Part shown: positions 1-11,393 of the stretch, one piece after another
Position numbering within the stretch: the stretch's first letter is position 1
Layout of the letters: each line of letters begins with the position of its first letter
Assembly: GCF_004004555.2 (NCBI RefSeq)
Contig: NZ_SACP01000001.1
Location: 434,001-498,000 of the forward strand
DNA length: 64,000 nucleotides
Direction of reading: 5' to 3'
From: Methylobacterium oryzihabitans
Lineage (GTDB): Bacteria > Pseudomonadota > Alphaproteobacteria > Rhizobiales > Beijerinckiaceae
Notes under the pieces: generated by a model
The model's database searches: none
Told to the model about the DNA's origin: nothing
Seen by the model: the letters and a program-made list of their open reading frames with translations, nothing else
Position numbers and translations under genes: made by a program

Positions 1-2426
1 TTGCCCGCCTTCACCGTGACCGCGTTGCCGTTGGTCGGGTCGGTGCCGAGCGGCCGGCCCGGATCGGCCGCCGGCCGGCCGCGTCCGCCGCCCTGCTCCT
101 TCTGCACGATGAGGTCGATGGCGCGGTTGGCGCCGATCTCCAGCACGTCGTCATCACGGCCGAGATTGGCGTAGGTCTTGCCGTGCTGGACGTAGGGCCC
201 GTAGCGGCCGAGATTGGCGAGGATCGGCTCGCCGGTCTCGGGATGGCGGGCGACCTCGCGGGGCAGCGCCAGCAGCTTGAGCGCCGTCTCGAAGTCGAGG
301 GAGGCCGCCGACACGCCCTTCGGAAGCGACGAGCGCTTCGGCTTCTCGGCGCCCTTCTCGGCGCCGGCCTCGCCGAGCTGCACGAACGGCCCGAAGCGGC
401 CGTCGCGGACGCTGACCGGCAGGTTGGTCGCCGGATCGGTGCCGAGCACCCGTACGCCGGGCTGGCCGCCCTCGCCGGACGTGCCCTCCCCGTCGCCCTC
501 GACGCTGCTCGCCGCGAGCTGGCGGGTGTACTTGCATTCCGGGTAGTTCGAGCAGCCGACGAAGGCGCCGAACTTGCCGAGCTTGAGCGAGAGCTGGCCC
601 GAGGCGCAGTTCGGGCAGGCGCGCGGATTGCCGCCGTCCTGCTTGGGCGGGAAGATGTGCTCGCCGAGCAGCTCGTTGAGCGCCTCCAGCACCTCGGAGG
701 TGCGCAGTTCCTTGGTCCCGGCGATGGCCGCCGAGAAGTCGCGCCAGAACTCGCGCAGCACCTCGCGCCAGTTGATCTCGTCGTTGGAGACCCGGTCGAG
801 CTGCGTCTCGAGGTCGGCGGTGAAGTCGTACTCGACGTAGCGCCGGAAGAAGCTCTCGAGGAAGCCGGTGACGAGGCGGCCCTTGTCCTCCGGCACGAGG
901 CGCTTCTTGTCGAGGCGGACGTATTCGCGGTCGCGCAGCACCTGCAGCACGGCGGCGTAGGTCGAGGGCCGGCCGATGCCGAGCTCCTCCATCCGCTTGA
1001 CGAGGCTGGCTTCGGAATAGCGCGGCGGCGGCTCGGTGAAGTGCTGGGTCGCGGCGATGCGCTCGCGGCGCAGGGCGTCGCCCGCCGCCATCGCGGGCAG
1101 CCGGCGGGTCTCCTCGTCCTCCTCGTCGTCCTTGCCCTCCTGGTAGAGGGTGAGGAAGCCGTCGAACTTCACCACCTGCCCGGTGGCGCGCAGGTCGATC
1201 CGCCGCGGGCCGACCATCGCCTGCACGTCGACGGTGGTGCGCTCCAGCTCGGCCGATTCCATCTGGCTCGCGACGGTGCGGATCCAGATCAGCTCGTAGA
1301 GCTTCGCCTGCTCCGGTTCGAGGTAGCGCCCGACCTCCTTCGGCAGCCGGCCCATGTCGGTCGGGCGCACCGCCTCGTGGGCCTCCTGGGCGTTCTTGGC
1401 CTTGGTGCTGTACTTGCGCGGCGCCGCCGGCAGGTACTTTTCGCCGTATTCGCGGCCGATCACCGTGCGCGCGTCGGCGACCGCCTCCGGCGCCATGTCG
1501 ACGCCGTCGGTCCGCATATAGGTGATGAGCCCGACCGTCTCTCCGCCGATCTCGGTGCCCTCGTAGAGCCGCTGGGCGATCCGCATCGTCTGGGCCGGGG
1601 CGAGGCCGAGCTTGCGCGACGCCTCCTGCTGCAGGGTCGAGGTGGTGAAGGGCGGCTGCGGGTGGCGCTTGGCGGGCTTCGCCTCCACCGAGGCGACCGA
1701 GAACACCGCGAGTTCGAGGTCGCGCTTGAACGCCTCGGCCTCGGCCCCGGTGCCGACGTCGAGGCGCTGGATGCGCTTGCCGTCGGCGCCGACGAGGCGG
1801 GCCTCGAACACCGCCCCGGCCTCGGTCGCGAGCGTCGCGACGAGCGACCAGTATTCCCGCGGCTTGAAGGTCTCGATCTCGCGCTCGCGCTCGCAGACGA
1901 GGCGCAACGCCACCGACTGCACGCGGCCCGCCGAGCGGGCGCCCGGCAGCTTGCGCCACAGCACCGGCGACAGGTTGAAGCCGACGAGGTAGTCGAGGGC
2001 GCGCCGGGCCAGATAGGCGTCGACCAGCGCCTGATCGATCACCCGCGGCTGGGCCATCGCGGTCTGGATCGCGTCGCGGGTGATGGCGTTGAAGGTCACG
2101 CGCTCGACCGGCACGTCCTTGAGCGCCTTCTTGGCCTGGAGCGCCTCCAGCACGTGCCAGGAGATCGCCTCGCCCTCGCGGTCGGGGTCGGTGGCGAGAA
2201 TCAGCTTCTCGGCGCCCTTCACCGCCTTGGCGATCTCTGAGACGCGCTTGGCGCCGCGATCCTCCAGCTCCCACAGCATGTGGAAGTCCTGCTCGGGATC
2301 GACCGAACCGTCCTTCGCCGGCAGGTCGCGGATGTGCCCGAACGAGGCCAGCACCTCGTAGTCGCGGCCGAGATACTTGTTGATCGTCTTGGCCTTGGCC
2401 GGCGACTCGACGACGACGACTTTCAT
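1..2426 (-). CDS. topA: DNA topoisomerase I (3' end beyond window)
   Basis: Type IA topoisomerase that relaxes negatively supercoiled DNA through a 5'-phosphotyrosyl intermediate. Reading from the ATG at 2426, the protein opens with the Toprim motif KVVVVESPAKAKTI (residues 2-15) and has ATDPDREGEAISWH near residue 78-91. The active-site tyrosine lies in GLITYMRTDG (about Tyr303). A four-cysteine zinc finger (CPNC...CSNYPEC) follows the core, then repeated GRFGPFVQ/GRYGPYVQ-type C-terminal modules. The frame is open through position 1, so the C-terminus is missing from this window. It is divergent from pyrB, 179 bp away. In many relatives topA follows dprA on the same strand; here it lies on the other side of the pyrB-dprA block (that comparison is from memory). 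Confidence 0.97.
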   Translation of the reverse strand, partial: MKVVVVESPAKAKTINKYLGRDYEVLASFGHIRDLPAKDGSVDPEQDFHMLWELEDRGAKRVSEIAKAVKGAEKLILATDPDREGEAISWHVLEALQAKKALKDVPVERVTFNAITRDAIQTAMAQPRVIDQALVDAYLARRALDYLVGFNLSPVLWRKLPGARSAGRVQSVALRLVCEREREIETFKPREYWSLVATLATEAGAVFEARLVGADGKRIQRLDVGTGAEAEAFKRDLELAVFSVASVEAKPAKRHPQPPFTTSTLQQEASRKLGLAPAQTMRIAQRLYEGTEIGGETVGLITYMRTDGVDMAPEAVADARTVIGREYGEKYLPAAPRKYSTKAKNAQEAHEAVRPTDMGRLPKEVGRYLEPEQAKLYELIWIRTVASQMESAELERTTVDVQAMVGPRRIDLRATGQVVKFDGFLTLYQEGKDDEEDEETRRLPAMAAGDALRRERIAATQHFTEPPPRYSEASLVKRMEELGIGRPSTYAAVLQVLRDREYVRLDKKRLVPEDKGRLVTGFLESFFRRYVEYDFTADLETQLDRVSNDEINWREVLREFWRDFSAAIAGTKELRTSEVLEALNELLGEHIFPPKQDGGNPRACPNCASGQLSLKLGKFGAFVGCSNYPECKYTRQLAASSVEGDGEGTSGEGGQPGVRVLGTDPATNLPVSVRDGRFGPFVQLGEAGAEKGAEKPKRSSLPKGVSAASLDFETALKLLALPREVARHPETGEPILANLGRYGPYVQHGKTYANLGRDDDVLEIGANRAIDLIVQKEQGGGRGRPAADPGRPLGTDPTNGNAVTVKAG

Positions 2427-2605
2427 GAACGGCTTGCCTCTTTCCGAGCACACCGCTTCCGGGCGATCTTCGACTTGGGCGGGCGCGCGGCACCTCAAGG
2501 GAGGGCCGCAGCCCGGGAGAAGTGGGTGAAGGCCGGCCGGATGTCAAATCGCAGGTCCTCGTCCTTGCGGGGCCTCGCGCACGCTCCTATAGCCCTTCGC
2601 TCAGG

Positions 2606-3553
2606 ATGAGCACCGCGACCCGCCCCGGCTTCCCCCACCGCCACCTGCTCGGCATCGAGGGCCTGTCACCCCTCGACATCGCCGCCCTGCTCGACCGTGC
2701 CGACGAGGCGGTCGAGATCAGCCGGCAGATCGAGAAGAAGCGCGCCACCCTGCGCGGCCGCACCCAGATCAACCTGTTCTTCGAGCCCTCGACCCGGACG
2801 CAGTCGTCGTTCGAGCTCGCCGGCAAGCGCCTCGGCGCCGACGTGATGAACATGTCGGTGGCCTCGTCCTCGGTGAAGAAGGGCGAGACGCTCATCGACA
2901 CCGCCGCGACCCTGAACGCCATGCGCCCCGACATCATCGTGGTGCGCCACCATCAGGCCGGCGCGGTCCACCTGCTCGCCCGCAAGGTCGACTGCGCGGT
3001 GGTCAATGCCGGCGACGGCGCCCACGAGCATCCGACCCAGGCGCTCCTCGACGCCCTGACCATCCGCCGCAACAAGGGCCGGATCGAGGGGCTGGTGGTG
3101 GCGATCTGCGGCGACGTCCTGCATTCGCGGGTGGCGCGCTCGAACATCATCCTGCTCCAGGCGCTCGGCGCCCGGGTGCGGGTGATCGGCCCGTCCACGC
3201 TGCTGCCGCCCGGCATCGAGCGGTTCGGGGTCGAGGTGTTCACCGACATGCGCGCCGGCTTGAAGCACGCCGACATCGTGATGATGCTGCGGCTCCAGCG
3301 CGAGCGGATGAACGGCTCGTTCGTGCCCTCGGTGAAGGAATACTTCCGCTATTTCGGCCTCGACGGCGACAAGCTGCGCGAGGCGAGGCCCGACGCCCTG
3401 GTGATGCATCCCGGCCCGATGAACCGCGGCGTCGAGATCTCGTCGGAGGTCGCGGACGGGGCGCAATCCCTCATCAGGGAGCAGGTCGAGATGGGCGTGG
3501 CGGTGCGGATGGCGGTGCTGGAAGCGCTGGCCACCCACCTGCCGAATGCGTGA
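2606..3553 (+). CDS. pyrB: Aspartate carbamoyltransferase catalytic chain
   Basis: Catalyses carbamoyl phosphate + L-aspartate to N-carbamoyl-L-aspartate, the committed step of pyrimidine synthesis. The 315-aa protein has the carbamoyl-phosphate loop [13 protein letters not shown] (STRT about residues 62-65), the HPTQ motif at about 142-145 and HPGPMNRG near 268. The ATG at 2606 is chosen because homology begins right after it ([13 protein letters not shown]); in-frame codons further upstream lack family similarity. No regulatory-chain gene is nearby. The pseudo-dihydroorotase pyrC' follows after a DUF559 gene, as in organisms where PyrB and PyrC' form a dodecamer (Pseudomonas type). Confidence 0.97.
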   Translation: MSTATRPGFPHRHLLGIEGLSPLDIAALLDRADEAVEISRQIEKKRATLRGRTQINLFFEPSTRTQSSFELAGKRLGADVMNMSVASSSVKKGETLIDTAATLNAMRPDIIVVRHHQAGAVHLLARKVDCAVVNAGDGAHEHPTQALLDALTIRRNKGRIEGLVVAICGDVLHSRVARSNIILLQALGARVRVIGPSTLLPPGIERFGVEVFTDMRAGLKHADIVMMLRLQRERMNGSFVPSVKEYFRYFGLDGDKLREARPDALVMHPGPMNRGVEISSEVADGAQSLIREQVEMGVAVRMAVLEALATHLPNA

Positions 3554-3562
3554 GGCGCCCAA

Positions 3563-3729
3563 CCCTCCCCCCTCTGCGGGGGAGGGTGGCGAGCGGAGCG
3601 AGCCGGGAGAGGGGAGCGCGACGCTGATCCAGGGGGGCGCCCTACAAGGCTGCCGAGCCAGATCCGGAAGCGGCGTCCCCTCTCCCGCCCCGCATCCGCG
3701 GGGCACCCTCCCCCGCAGAGGGGGGAGGG
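3563..3729. repeat. Long inverted-repeat element between pyrB and the DUF559 gene
   Basis: Two exact 26-bp inverted arms (3563-3588 and 3704-3729) enclose about 115 bp. A second nested pair, CGGGAGAGGGGA (3604-3615) and TCCCCTCTCCCG (3676-3687), makes the whole block a potential cruciform or transcript hairpin. It starts 10 bp after the pyrB stop. The structure suggests a small palindromic mobile or terminator-like element. It belongs to the same C-rich CCCTCTCCC style as the hairpins at 7440-7463 and 39731-39754. Confidence 0.8.
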
Positions 3730-3763
3730 AGACGACCCGGGTTTGACGTGGAGATCGCCGGCG

Positions 3764-4171
3764 ATGGACGAGGACCAGAAACGCAATCCGGTCTCCCCTC
3801 GTCTGAGGCATTTCGCGCGCGGCCAGCGTCGCCTCGCGACCCGGGCCGAGGACCTGTTCTGGACCCAGGTCAGGGCCGGTCGCCTGGACGGCCACAAGTT
3901 CAAGCGGCAGGTGCCGGTCGCCCCCTACATCGTCGATTTCCTCTGCACCTCGGCCCGTCTGGTGGTGGAGTTCGACGGCGAATCGCACGAGACCGAGGAG
4001 CGGCGGAAGCGCGATGCCGCCCGTGACGCGTGGCTGCGAAGCCAGGGTTTCGCCGTGCTCCGCTTCACCAACGACGACTTCCTCGGCAATCCGCAACTCA
4101 CCCTGGATGCCGTCTCCGACGCGATCCGCCGTCGCGACAGCGCCACGATGACAGATCCTCAGCCCCGATGA
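3764..4171 (+). CDS. DUF559 endonuclease-like protein
   Basis: A 135-aa protein of the DUF559 family, related to very-short-patch-repair and restriction-endonuclease-like folds. Visible core: an N-terminal Arg-rich helix (RHFARGQRRLATRAEDLFW), FKRQVPVAPYIVDFLC, then LVVEFDGESHE and VLRFTNDDFL, which fit the Asp-Glu-Lys-like nuclease core (D in IVDF, E in VEFDG). The ATG at 3764 is preferred over the TTG at 3743 in the same frame. Its stop overlaps the pyrC' start (ATGA at 4168-4171), so translation is probably coupled. DUF559 genes are typically stand-alone and mobile, and their biological role is not established. Here the gene and the inverted repeat before it separate pyrB from pyrC'. Confidence 0.85.
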   Translation: MDEDQKRNPVSPRLRHFARGQRRLATRAEDLFWTQVRAGRLDGHKFKRQVPVAPYIVDFLCTSARLVVEFDGESHETEERRKRDAARDAWLRSQGFAVLRFTNDDFLGNPQLTLDAVSDAIRRRDSATMTDPQPR

Positions 4172-5457
4172 CGACCCTCCTCACCAACGCCCGCCTCCTC
4201 GACCCTGCCACCGGCCGCGAGGGTCCCGGCGCCGTCCTCGTCCGCGACGGCGTGATCGCCGACGTGCACTGGGGCCGGCCGGCCTCCCTGCCAGAAGGCG
4301 CCACCGTGATCGACGGCGGCGGCCACGTGCTGGCCCCCGGCCTCGTCGATCTGCGCGCCTTCGTCGGCGAGCCCGGCGCCGAGCACCGCGAGACGCTCGC
4401 CAGCGCCAGCGCGGCGGCCGCGGCCGGCGGCGTCACGACACTCGTGTGCATGCCCGACACCAACCCGGTGATCGACGGGCCGGCGATTGTCGACTTCGTG
4501 CTGCGCCGCGCCCGCGACACCGCCAGCGTCAACGTCCTGCCGGCCGCCGCGATCACCAAGGGGCTCGCCGGCCGCGAGATGACCGAGTTCGGCCTTCTCT
4601 CCGAGGCCGGCGCCGTCGCCTTCACCGACGGCCTCAAGGGCGTCACCAACGCCCAGGTGATGCGCCGCGCCCTGACCTATGCCCGTGACTTCGGCGCCCT
4701 GCTGATGCAGCACGTCGAGGAGCCCGACCTCGTCGGCGACGGGGTGATGAACGAGGGCGAGATGGCCTCGCGCCTCGGCCTGCACGGCATCCCGCGCGAG
4801 GCCGAGACGATCCTGCTGGAGCGCGACATCCGCCTCGTGCGCCTCACCCGCGCCCGCTACCACGCCGCGATGATCTCGTGCGCCGATTCGGTCGAGATCG
4901 TGCGGCGGGCGAAGGAGGACGGGCTGCCGGTGACCTGCGGCGTGTCGATCAACAACCTCGTCCTCAACGAGAACGACATCGGCCGCTACCGCACCTTCTG
5001 CAAGCTTTCGCCGCCGCTCCGCGACGAGGCCGACCGCGGCGCGGTGGTGGCGGCTCTGGCCGAGGGGGTCATCGACGTGATCGTCTCCGACCACAACCCG
5101 CAGGACGTCGAGACCAAGCGCCTGCCCTTCGCCGAGGCCGAGGACGGGGCGCTCGGCATTGAGACCCTGCTCGCCGCCGCCCTGCGGCTGGTCCATGCCG
5201 GCGCGGTGCCGCTGCCGCGCCTGCTCGCCGCCCTGTCGTCGTCGCCCGCCGCCCTGCTCGGCCGGCCCGCCGGCCGCCTCGCCCCCGGCGCGCCCGCCGA
5301 CCTCGTGCTGTTCGACCCCGACGAACCCTACGTGCTCGACAAGCGCGAACTGAGATCCCGCTCCAAGAACTCGCCCTTCGACGAGGCGCGGCTGCAGGGC
5401 CGCGCCCTGCTCACCCTCGTCGGCGGCCGCGTCGTCCACCGGCACGAGGCGGCGTGA
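4168..5457 (+). CDS. pyrC: Dihydroorotase-like protein PyrC' lacking the HxH metal motif
   Basis: A 429-aa amidohydrolase-fold protein of the class I dihydroorotase family. The family normally has HxHFREPG after the first beta strand. Here the stretch reads [16 protein letters not shown] (from residue 61), with Arg63 and Phe65 where the two histidines should be. The later VSDHNPQD motif is kept. Loss of HxH is the hallmark of non-catalytic PyrC' (PyrX) subunits that assemble with PyrB, which fits the near-adjacent pyrB. A separate active dihydroorotase would then be expected elsewhere in the genome. The start overlaps the DUF559 stop and the stop overlaps plsY. The family call is sure; inactivity is inferred. 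Confidence 0.9.
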   Translation: MTTLLTNARLLDPATGREGPGAVLVRDGVIADVHWGRPASLPEGATVIDGGGHVLAPGLVDLRAFVGEPGAEHRETLASASAAAAAGGVTTLVCMPDTNPVIDGPAIVDFVLRRARDTASVNVLPAAAITKGLAGREMTEFGLLSEAGAVAFTDGLKGVTNAQVMRRALTYARDFGALLMQHVEEPDLVGDGVMNEGEMASRLGLHGIPREAETILLERDIRLVRLTRARYHAAMISCADSVEIVRRAKEDGLPVTCGVSINNLVLNENDIGRYRTFCKLSPPLRDEADRGAVVAALAEGVIDVIVSDHNPQDVETKRLPFAEAEDGALGIETLLAAALRLVHAGAVPLPRLLAALSSSPAALLGRPAGRLAPGAPADLVLFDPDEPYVLDKRELRSRSKNSPFDEARLQGRALLTLVGGRVVHRHEAA

Positions 5458-6053
5458 TGACGGGCACGTGGCTCCTCCTCGCCGCCCTGGCCGGCGGCTA
5501 CCTGTGCGGGTCGATTCCCTTCGGCCTCATCCTCACCCGGCTCGCCGGCCTCGGCGACGTGCGGGCGATCGGGTCTGGCAACATCGGCGCCACCAACGTC
5601 CTGCGCACCGGCAACAAGGGGCTCGCCGCCGCGACGCTGCTCCTCGACGCCCTCAAGGGCACCGTGCCGGTCCTGGTCGCCGGCCGCCTCGCGGGACCTG
5701 ACGCCGCGCTGGCCGCCGGGCTCGGCGCCTTCCTCGGCCACCTGTTTCCGGTCTGGCTCGGGTTCAAGGGCGGCAAGGGCGTCGCGACCTTCATCGGCGT
5801 GCTGCTCGCCCTGTCGCCCCTCGGCCTCCTCGTCTTCGCCGCCCTGTGGCTCGGCCTCGCGTTCTGGCTGCGCTACTCCTCCGCCTCGGCCCTGACCGCG
5901 AGCGCGGCGACGCCGCTCGTCCTCGCCGCCACCGGCGAGACCCGCACGGCGCTGCTGTTCATCCTGCTCGCCGCCCTGCTATGGTGGAAGCACGCGCCCA
6001 ACATCCGCCGGCTCCTCGACGGCACCGAAGGGCGGATCGGGCAGAAGGGCTGA
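5457..6053 (+). CDS. plsY: Acyl-phosphate glycerol-3-phosphate acyltransferase
   Basis: Polytopic inner-membrane enzyme that acylates glycerol-3-phosphate with acyl phosphate to make lysophosphatidate. The 198-aa protein has the three conserved cytoplasmic motifs of the family: [19 protein letters not shown] and [11 protein letters not shown]. They are separated by hydrophobic membrane segments, and the tail [14 protein letters not shown] is characteristic. The ATG at 5457 overlaps the pyrC' stop; a GTG one codon upstream (5454) is an alternative. The pyrC'-plsY-dprA order is common in alphaproteobacteria. Confidence 0.97.
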   Translation: MTGTWLLLAALAGGYLCGSIPFGLILTRLAGLGDVRAIGSGNIGATNVLRTGNKGLAAATLLLDALKGTVPVLVAGRLAGPDAALAAGLGAFLGHLFPVWLGFKGGKGVATFIGVLLALSPLGLLVFAALWLGLAFWLRYSSASALTASAATPLVLAATGETRTALLFILLAALLWWKHAPNIRRLLDGTEGRIGQKG

Positions 6054-6073
6054 CCAGCACCCCGCCCCCAACC

Positions 6074-6160
6074 AAGCGGAATTGCGTCACGCAATCCCGC
6101 TTGCTTACGGTTAAGCATCATTTTTGCCGCCGAAACGGCGACCATTTCGGCGAATGATGC
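6074..6160. other. Two strong hairpins between plsY and dprA
   Basis: First hairpin, 6074-6102: 14-bp arms (AAGCGGAATTGCGT with one mismatch) around a single-base loop. Second, 6115-6160: 16-bp outer arms made of GCATCATT plus CGCCGAAA (6115-6122 and 6128-6135) facing TTTCGGCGAATGATGC (6145-6160), with a run of five T inside its left arm. The first may be a terminator for plsY; the second ends 15 bp before the dprA ATG and could affect its translation. Neither fits a riboswitch I recognise. Confidence 0.55.
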
Positions 6161-6175
6161 CAGGGGGCAGGCGGG

Positions 6176-7357
6176 ATGCAACTCTCCGACGCGCAGCGCC
6201 TCGACTGGCTGCGGCTGATCCGTGCCGAGGGGGTGGGCCCGCGGACCTTCCGCGGGCTGGTCAACCGCTTCGGCGGCGCCGGGGCCGCCCTCGACGCCCT
6301 GCCGGGCCTCGCCCGGGCCCGCGGCAAGGGCGTGCGGATCCCGAGCCGCAGCGACGCCGAGCGCGAGATCGCCGCCGCCGCCCGCCTCGGCGTGCGCTTC
6401 GTCGCCACCGGCGAGCCCGACTATCCGACCCCGCTCCAGGCCACCGACGACGCGCCGCCGCTGCTCGCCGTGCGCGGCACCGTCGCCGCCCTGCGCCGGC
6501 CCGCGGTGGCGATCGTCGGCTCGCGCAACGCCTCCGCCGCCGGCCTGACCTTCGCCGAGCGCCTCGCCCACGCCTTCGGCGAGGAGGGACTGGTCGTCGT
6601 CTCGGGCCTCGCCCGCGGCATCGACCTGCGCGCGCACAGCGGTGCGCTCGCCTCGGGCACGGTCGCGGTCCTGGCCGGAGGCCACGACCGCATCTCGCCC
6701 GCCGACCATGCCGGCCTCGTCGACCGCATCCTCGACCATGGCGGCGCCGTGGTGGCCGAGATGCCGCTCGGCTGGGAGCCCCGCGGCCGCGACTTTCCCC
6801 GGCGCAACCGCATCATCTCGGGCCTCGCCCTCGGCACCGTGGTGGTCGAGGCGGCGCGGCGCTCCGGCTCGCTCATCACCGCCCGCTTCGCCCTGGAGCA
6901 GGGCCGCGAGGTGTTCGCGGTGCCGGGCTCGCCCCTCGATCCCCGCGCCGAGGGCACCAACGACCTGATCCGCCAGGGCGCCACCCTGTGCGCGGCGCCC
7001 GAGCACGTCCTCACGGTGCTCGCGCCCCTGATCGCCGGCGACCCGGCGCCCGAGCGGATGGAGGACGGGCCGCGCCCGGAGGCCGACCTGTACTGGGACG
7101 AGACCGACTTCTTCACCGAGGCGCCCGAGCCGCCGCCGCCCGCCGGCCTCGGCGAGCCGCCCGCCCCGGCGCCGGTCGCGCGACCGGACGACGACCGCGC
7201 CCGGCTGCTCGCCATGCTCGGCCCGGCCCCGGTCCCGACCGACACCCTCGCCCGCCTCGCCGGCCTGCCGGCGCGCACGGTGTCGGGCCTGCTGATGGAA
7301 CTGGAACTCGACGGTCTGGTCACGCGCCACGGGGGCGGGACGGTGTCGCTGCGGTGA
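6176..7357 (+). CDS. dprA: DNA-processing protein DprA
   Basis: Binds incoming single-stranded DNA and loads RecA during natural transformation. The 393-aa protein has an N-terminal SAM-like region, then the Rossmann-fold DprA core with [10 protein letters not shown] (about residue 105), [33 protein letters not shown] and [11 protein letters not shown]. After an acidic, proline-rich linker (about residues 300-340) comes a C-terminal winged-helix domain ([25 protein letters not shown]). The start follows a GGGGGCAGGCGGG stretch. Standard place after plsY. Confidence 0.96.
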   Translation: MQLSDAQRLDWLRLIRAEGVGPRTFRGLVNRFGGAGAALDALPGLARARGKGVRIPSRSDAEREIAAAARLGVRFVATGEPDYPTPLQATDDAPPLLAVRGTVAALRRPAVAIVGSRNASAAGLTFAERLAHAFGEEGLVVVSGLARGIDLRAHSGALASGTVAVLAGGHDRISPADHAGLVDRILDHGGAVVAEMPLGWEPRGRDFPRRNRIISGLALGTVVVEAARRSGSLITARFALEQGREVFAVPGSPLDPRAEGTNDLIRQGATLCAAPEHVLTVLAPLIAGDPAPERMEDGPRPEADLYWDETDFFTEAPEPPPPAGLGEPPAPAPVARPDDDRARLLAMLGPAPVPTDTLARLAGLPARTVSGLLMELELDGLVTRHGGGTVSLR

Positions 7358-7430
7358 GGACCGGTCCCCGAGCCTGAACTCTCCCCCTATGCGGCAGGGC
7401 TATCCGGGGAAAATTCTTTTCAAAATCAAG

Positions 7431-7463
7431 CGCGGGATCCCCCTCTCCCACTCGGGAGAGGGG
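7431..7463. terminator. C/G-rich hairpin, copy 1 of a short repeat
   Basis: CCCCTCTCCC (7440-7449) pairs with GGGAGAGGGG (7454-7463) over a 4-base loop. The 5' flank TCAAGCGCGGGATC recurs, inverted, beside the hairpin at 39731-39766, so this is a dispersed element rather than a chance stem. It lies between the convergent dprA and ruvX genes, where a bidirectional terminator is expected. Confidence 0.6.
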
Positions 7464-7542
7464 AGATGCGCCACTTCTTCTACCTGCACAGCCATGCGCA
7501 GAGGGGAAAGGTTCGCGCGCAGTGACTGCCGGCCACAGAGCC

Positions 7543-8031
7543 CTATTCCGGCGCCGGATCCTCCCACGCCATGTCCGCCAGCACGTCGAGACACCCCTGG
7601 AGGATGTACGCGGCGGCGAGCTTGTCGACGAGGTCGCCCCGGCGGGCCCGCGAGGCATCCGCCTCCAGTAGTGTGCGGGTGACGGCCGCCGTGGACAGGC
7701 GCTCGTCCCACAGCAGCACCGGCAGCGGCAGGATCGGCTTGAGGTTGCGCACGAAGGCACGGGTCGATTGCGCCCGCGGCCCCTCGCTGCCGTCCATGTT
7801 GAGCGGCAGGCCGATCACCAGCCCGCCGATCGCGTGACGCCCGGCGACCTCCACCAGCCTCGCGGCGTCGGGGGTGAACTTCACCCGCTTGATCGTCTCC
7901 AGCGGCGAGGCGATCCGGCGCCCGGCATCCGACAGGGCGAGGCCGATGGTGCGGGTGCCGAGGTCGAGCCCGAGCAGGCGCGTCGCCGGGCCGGCGGCGG
8001 CGACGAACGCCGCGGCATCCTCCCGGTTCAC
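7543..8031 (-). CDS. ruvX: Pre-16S rRNA / Holliday-junction nuclease RuvX (YqgF)
   Basis: A 162-aa RNase H-fold protein of the YqgF/RuvX family, implicated in 16S rRNA 5'-end maturation and proposed as a Holliday-junction resolvase. Motifs: [17 protein letters not shown] (catalytic Asp), [23 protein letters not shown] (catalytic Glu) and the C-terminal [17 protein letters not shown] (catalytic Asp). Length and motif order are normal. It runs convergently toward dprA and is divergent from the MBL-fold gene with only 50 bp between, so the two promoters must be compact. Confidence 0.95.
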   Translation of the reverse strand: MNREDAAAFVAAAGPATRLLGLDLGTRTIGLALSDAGRRIASPLETIKRVKFTPDAARLVEVAGRHAIGGLVIGLPLNMDGSEGPRAQSTRAFVRNLKPILPLPVLLWDERLSTAAVTRTLLEADASRARRGDLVDKLAAAYILQGCLDVLADMAWEDPAPE

Positions 8032-8081
8032 AGGGCGCCTCCCCGGCCTACCTTGCGGGTGTCCTGTCCGGAGACTCCGCC

Positions 8082-8783
8082 ATGCGCATCACCTGGTTCG
8101 GCCATTCCGCCTTCCGCCTCGACTTCGGATCCTCGCACGTCCTGATCGATCCGTTCTTCACCGGCAACCCCGCCTTCGAGGGCGACCGGGCCCAGGCGGT
8201 GGCGGGCGCGACCCACATCCTCGTCACCCACGGCCACGGCGACCATGTCGGCGACACCGTCGAGATCGCCGGCGAGACCGGCGCCAAGGTGGTGACGAAC
8301 TACGACCTGTGCATGTGGCTCGGCTCGAAGGGCGTGAGCGCCCTCGACCCGATGAACACCGGCGGCACCACCGATCAGGGCGAGTTCCGCGTCACCCTGG
8401 TGCGGGCCGACCACTCGGCCGGGATGAGCGAGGCCGGCGTCACCGTGCCGCTCGGCCTGCCCAACGGCATCGTCGTGCGCGCTCCCGGCGAGCCGACCGT
8501 CTACCACATGGGCGACACCGACATCTTCGGCGACATGGCGCTGATCCAGGAACTCTACCGCCCCGACGTGCTGATGGTGCCGATCGGCGACCGCTTCACC
8601 ATGGGGGCCGAGACCGCCGCGCTCGCGGTGCGCCGGTTCTTCTCGCCCAAGGCGGTCTTCCCCTGCCACTACGGCTCGTTCCCGATCATCGACCCGAGCG
8701 CCGACGCCTTCGTGGCGGCGATGGACGGCAGCGGCGTGCAGGTGGTGGTGCCGAACAAGGGCACGGCGGTCACGATCGGCTGA
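8082..8783 (+). CDS. UPF0173 metal-dependent hydrolase (MBL fold)
   Basis: A 233-aa metallo-beta-lactamase-fold hydrolase of the UPF0173 family. Signature: [14 protein letters not shown] at the N-terminus, [10 protein letters not shown], the metal motif [10 protein letters not shown] (HxHxDH), the metal-binding Asp in [11 protein letters not shown], and [10 protein letters not shown] near the C-terminus. The substrate is unknown. It stands alone; a palindromic repeat begins 7 bp after its stop. Confidence 0.93.
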   Translation: MRITWFGHSAFRLDFGSSHVLIDPFFTGNPAFEGDRAQAVAGATHILVTHGHGDHVGDTVEIAGETGAKVVTNYDLCMWLGSKGVSALDPMNTGGTTDQGEFRVTLVRADHSAGMSEAGVTVPLGLPNGIVVRAPGEPTVYHMGDTDIFGDMALIQELYRPDVLMVPIGDRFTMGAETAALAVRRFFSPKAVFPCHYGSFPIIDPSADAFVAAMDGSGVQVVVPNKGTAVTIG

Positions 8784-8790
8784 CGTCCGC

Positions 8791-8896
8791 CTCAGCAGAT
8801 TCCGCAAAAGTGGCTGCCGGTCTTGCGGTAAAAATCTGCGACAAAACAAGAATCTAAGCGGACGAAGCGGTGGCCTGCCAACGCAAGTCTGCTTAG
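8791..8896. repeat. About 105-bp interspersed repeat, copy 1
   Basis: This stretch closely matches 52757-52862. Shared landmarks in order are GCAGATTCCGCA, AAGTGG, TGCCGGT, TTGCG, AAAAATCTGCG, CTAAGCGGACGAAGCG, TGGC, TGCCA, CGCAAG and GCTTAG. In the second copy the ends form an inverted pair (CCTAAGC and GCTTAGG), and AGATTCCGC/AAATCTGCG can form an inner stem. Both copies start within 10 bp after the stop of a plus-strand gene. A miniature inverted-repeat element or an extragenic palindrome with terminator function is likely. Confidence 0.85.
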
Positions 8897-8909
8897 CCCT
8901 GGAAACCCC

Positions 8910-8940
8910 GGCCCGCCCGGACATATCCGTCCGGCGGGCC
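8910..8940. promoter_or_regulatory. GC-rich palindrome upstream of the hybrid kinase
   Basis: GGCCCGCC (8910-8917) and GGCGGGCC (8933-8940) form an inverted pair around CGGACATATCCGTCC, itself nearly palindromic. It sits 71 bp before the kinase ATG. It may be an operator or a terminator of read-through from the upstream gene; there is no T-run to decide. Confidence 0.4.
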
Positions 8941-9011
8941 GGCCGTGCCCGGCCCAGCCCTGCGACGGAACCCCGGATGCCCCACCTCACTCCGCCCGCC
9001 GGTCCCGCCCG

Positions 9012-11390
<2,379 letters not shown>

Positions 11391-11393
11391 GCC

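Noticed and set aside
154..2547. Minus-strand frame overlapping topA
   Set aside because: Arg/Gly/Ala-rich shadow of topA; the true topA frame carries all topoisomerase motifs.
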